This document shows positions 3,820-6,342 of a stretch of DNA of 6,342 bases, piece by piece. Numbering within the stretch: the first letter of the stretch is position 1; the number at the start of each line of letters is the position of its first letter. The position numbers and the translations under genes are program-made. The notes under the pieces are model-generated. The model did no database searches and was not told the origin of the DNA. It was given only the letters and a program-made list of their open reading frames with translations. This DNA is from Anaerolineaceae bacterium (lineage in GTDB: Bacteria > Chloroflexota > Anaerolineae > Anaerolineales > Anaerolineaceae). The DNA is taken from positions 1 through 6,342 of the forward strand of contig DLXG01000248.1 of assembly GCA_003448875.1 (NCBI GenBank), given 5' to 3'.

Positions 3820-6342
3820 TTACACTTTTCCCTTTGTCCTCCCGCTGCTCTGCCCATTTCTCTTTTTCTCCCAGCATTGCGAGGCAACCGCTTCCAGTTG
3901 ACGCAGCTGGCTGGCGGTGATGTTGGCGCCGTCTGCCTCAATGACCGCATAGGGCTGGTCGTTGATGATGGCGGCATCGTGGGTGACGGCTGTGGCGTTG
4001 CTGGCGGGAGTGCAATTGAACGCTCCGATGTTCACATACCCATCGAATGCTCCCTCGTCAATCGAGATCAGGTAGCGGCCGGCGGTACAGGGGGCTTCCG
4101 TCCAGCCGTTGATGGAAACCCGCTGATGACCGGCCTGAATTACCTTTCGATAATGGATATCCGGCGCAAATACCAGTCCGCAGTCGGCCATCAGGCTGCG
4201 CCAGTGATGATCCAGCACCTCGATGGCCATTACATGGAGACTGGCTCGCAGTGCCGCAAAGCGGGGCTGATCGGTGGGATTATGCAGCAAACCGGCCAGC
4301 AGAGTTCCCAGCGCAAAGTGCTGGCCGGGGGTCAGGCGGCCGAGGGCAAATCCGCGCCGCACAATCGGCTCGGTTTCGTAAAAGCAAAGGAACTCGCCGA
4401 TGTCACCGGTCTTGGAGAGGATACCGCGCCGTTCGAAGAAATCCCGGATGATCTTATCCACAAAGATACGGTTGACGCCGCTGAAAAGCAGCACTTTGGG
4501 GTGATCCTCGAGCCTGCTTGCCAGTGGAATCTGCTTCAAAGCGCGGGTAACCCGCCGCAGCTCAAGATCAGCCGCCAGCAGACCATGCGCCGCGGCATCC
4601 ACAAGGCGGTCTTCAAGCGCATCCAGTTGGGAAAGTGCCTGCGCGGGGTTCTCTGCCAGACAACTGAGCGCCGAGCGGACTTCACACATCAAGTCACCCA
4701 GCACACCAGCAGTGGCCGCAGAAATTGCCACGGCTTCGCCGCCGCCAAGGTAGTTGTTCGCCATGCGCGGCCAGACGGTAAAAGCATTGGATGCGCCTAA
4801 CCGCCGGAAGATGACTTCGGCTGCGTCATACCAGTTGCCGATCTGACACGGGCCTTCCTGTTCGAGGAAATGGAACAGGGTAACTTCTCCCGGCGGCCGC
4901 TTTTCGAGATACAGCACAATTTTGCCCAGCATGGCCAGAAATGGCAGACACTCCCTTCCGGAGCATACTTTGCGGGCTGCCTGAAGGACGTGTTCATCCA
5001 TGAAGGGCGTAACAAGGCAGTGCCAGCCCATGCGGCTGTAAAGAGAGGCAAACAGGCGGGAGGTAATCAGCGGGGTGTCGGCCAGAAGCACGTGGCGCAC
5101 CCGCGGATCATCAAAAGCGATGATTTCACCCTGATCGGTGATGATTTTGGGTTGTTTACCGCTGTAATCAATCCGCCCGTAAAACTGCCGGGCAGGCAGG
5201 TTTTTGACCGCCTGCTCACCCATTTGCCGCCGCTCTTCAATGATGTCCATGAAAGCACCAATGCGGGTATCAATACCGGCGTCAGCAGTGTGAGAGTCGA
5301 TTTCGAGGAAGCAGAACGGCTGGCCTTCCAATTCCTGCCGGATGTGATGGTAAATTACGGCATCTGGATTGCAGGAAAAACAGGACAGGATGCAGATGTA
5401 GGCATCTTCCCGCTGGCGCGCATACTCGATGGCGGAAGTGGCAACCTGTGTAAAATGCCAGACATTCCGTTCAACCGGCGGCGGCTTGAGCGGCAGCAGG
5501 TCGGCGGGAATGACATGGAAACCGCGGCTGGCAATCTTGCGGGGGATAGAAAGGTTCACCGCCCCGTTGTAGGCGGCATAAGGACGGCCGAGCAGGATGA
5601 CGAGCGGTCCTACCAGTGTATTCAGTACGGACTGACCTTCAGCGTGGTAGGCTTTTTCAAAAGCAGCCTGATGATTAAGCGCCGCTTCGAAGGCATGTTC
5701 TGCCGTTTCTCGGGAAACACCCAGCGATTTCGCCAGGCGGATAATTTCCATCCGGCTGGCGCTGAGCAGGTGAGCGGAAAAGCCAATCTCCGGGGTGTAA
5801 ATCTTCTCCCGCTGGCCGGCAAAAAAGGTCTGGATGACTCCGCCGCTGTCCTCACTGAACGAACAGGCATAGGCGTGCAGGTGTTGTTCGGGGATACCGT
5901 ATTCCCGTACCTGCGGAACGAGAACCCAGTCCACGCCCTGTTCCAGCAAGTCATCTACTGCGGCATGGAGCAGTTCGGCCGGGTAGCAGAAGGTGGCGTG
6001 GGTATTTTTGCGCCCTTTGCCGGGGCGCGAAAGAACCACCTCATAACCTAATTCGGTGAGCAGTTTGCTGTAGAACGGGAACAGTTCAAACGTGGTCAGT
6101 GCCAGCGGCAGTCCAGCCCTGCCGCGGGGCTGCCGCGGGTTTTCAGCCGCAAACTGTTCAAACATCAGTTTTGTGCGCAGATCAACGAGATTTTTACCCT
6201 CAGCGTATTGGAGCGTTTTGGGCCGGCGCTGCATCTCCCAGCGCGAACACAGCCCGCCGAATGGATAGGTCTGCCGGCCTATCATAATCCGCTGGATTTC
6301 GCAGTGATTTGCACATGCGCCGCAGCGGAAAACCCCTTGCAG
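3820..6342 (-). CDS. Acyl-CoA dehydratase activase-related protein, C-terminal 840 residues (cut by right window edge)
   Basis: This is the C-terminal part of a large protein of the BcrA/BadF/HgdC activase-related group (2-hydroxyacyl-CoA dehydratase system, DUF2229-type). The ATG at 6285 is internal: the frame continues open for 19 codons to the edge, encoding RCGACANHCEIQRI, so it is not the start. Full-length relatives are usually about 1,400 residues, with two ATPase domains first, which would lie outside. Counting from Met6285, conserved stretches are FGGLCSRWE (9-17), FELFPFYSKLLTELGYEVV (66-84, DUF2229 start), LLGRPYAAYN (231-240), SCFSCNPDAV (301-310), FLEIDSHTADAGIDTRIGAF (326-345), CSGRECLPF (441-449), EGPCQIGNW (477-485), LFSGVNRIFVD (600-610), NIGAFNCTPA (752-761) and IEADGANITASQLRQLEAV (782-800). 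Relatives of the N-terminal half use ATP to drive electrons into [4Fe-4S] dehydratases. The role of this C-terminal half is unknown; no dehydratase subunit genes are visible. Confidence 0.9.
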   Translation of the reverse strand: MQGVFRCGACANHCEIQRIMIGRQTYPFGGLCSRWEMQRRPKTLQYAEGKNLVDLRTKLMFEQFAAENPRQPRGRAGLPLALTTFELFPFYSKLLTELGYEVVLSRPGKGRKNTHATFCYPAELLHAAVDDLLEQGVDWVLVPQVREYGIPEQHLHAYACSFSEDSGGVIQTFFAGQREKIYTPEIGFSAHLLSASRMEIIRLAKSLGVSRETAEHAFEAALNHQAAFEKAYHAEGQSVLNTLVGPLVILLGRPYAAYNGAVNLSIPRKIASRGFHVIPADLLPLKPPPVERNVWHFTQVATSAIEYARQREDAYICILSCFSCNPDAVIYHHIRQELEGQPFCFLEIDSHTADAGIDTRIGAFMDIIEERRQMGEQAVKNLPARQFYGRIDYSGKQPKIITDQGEIIAFDDPRVRHVLLADTPLITSRLFASLYSRMGWHCLVTPFMDEHVLQAARKVCSGRECLPFLAMLGKIVLYLEKRPPGEVTLFHFLEQEGPCQIGNWYDAAEVIFRRLGASNAFTVWPRMANNYLGGGEAVAISAATAGVLGDLMCEVRSALSCLAENPAQALSQLDALEDRLVDAAAHGLLAADLELRRVTRALKQIPLASRLEDHPKVLLFSGVNRIFVDKIIRDFFERRGILSKTGDIGEFLCFYETEPIVRRGFALGRLTPGQHFALGTLLAGLLHNPTDQPRFAALRASLHVMAIEVLDHHWRSLMADCGLVFAPDIHYRKVIQAGHQRVSINGWTEAPCTAGRYLISIDEGAFDGYVNIGAFNCTPASNATAVTHDAAIINDQPYAVIEADGANITASQLRQLEAVASQCWEKKRNGQSSGRTKGKV

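Noticed and set aside
3704..3901. Plus-strand 65-codon frame starting in the hairpin cluster
   Set aside because: It runs through the terminator-like hairpin and into the end of the activase-related gene on the other strand, and has no clear ribosome site.
3877..4800. Long plus-strand open frame (307 codons)
   Set aside because: It lies wholly opposite the activase-related gene, whose protein has many recognisable conserved motifs. The plus-strand product has no recognisable family or ribosome site.
4870..6051. Long plus-strand open frame (393 codons)
   Set aside because: It is the antisense shadow of the conserved activase-related coding region in a GC-rich gene; the product shows no domain pattern.
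1..6342. CRISPR array, tRNA, rRNA, insertion sequence or phage att site
   Set aside because: No regularly spaced direct repeats, cloverleaf-like sequence, transposase or integrase coding region was seen on either strand.

Overview
All the genes I can support lie on the minus strand, six in total, so the window reads right to left. GC is moderate: about 57-63% in 60-base samples taken by hand from two of the longer genes, and lower in parts of the CPBP gene and the spacers. The best guide to the organism is the large 2-hydroxyacyl-CoA dehydratase activase-related protein, a family typical of anaerobes. Together with the style of the MFS, N-formylglutamate-amidohydrolase-like and CPBP proteins, it suggests an anaerobic bacterium, possibly Chloroflexota (Anaerolineae). 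That placement is inference from protein style and was not tested by a search.

Layout from right to left. (1) 6342-3820 is the C-terminal part (840 residues) of a large acyl-CoA dehydratase activase-related protein. Its reading frame runs off the right edge, so the N-terminal ATPase domains usual in this family would lie outside. (2) 3819-3468 is a 352-base spacer with a perfect 10-bp hairpin, a second small perfect hairpin and a larger imperfect inverted repeat. These are probably transcript ends and mRNA structures behind gene 1. (3) 3467-3129 is a 112-residue hydrophobic membrane protein of unknown function. (4) 2978-2772 is a 68-residue charged protein of unknown function with its own TATAAT box. 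(5) 2574-1729 is a CPBP-family (CAAX protease/bacteriocin-processing type) intramembrane glutamic endopeptidase with all its catalytic motifs. (6) 1651-1 is a probable three-gene operon: a small antibiotic-biosynthesis-monooxygenase (ABM)-like protein, an N-formylglutamate-amidohydrolase-like hydrolase, and an MFS transporter cut by the left edge. The gaps are only 27 and 31 bases, and a TATAAT box plus a perfect AGGAGG precede the first gene.

The three-gene operon is the only clear functional group: a predicted metal-dependent amidohydrolase-like enzyme, a small dimeric alpha/beta-barrel protein and a membrane transporter. This fits uptake or export plus processing of a small amide or acyl-amino-acid compound, but the substrate cannot be read from the sequence. 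The other genes look like independent units. I saw no tRNA, rRNA, CRISPR array, insertion sequence or clear attachment site. I found no strong case for a new multi-gene system. The leads most worth a second look are the conserved cysteines of the activase-related protein, the ABM/hydrolase/MFS operon, and the two small orphan genes.
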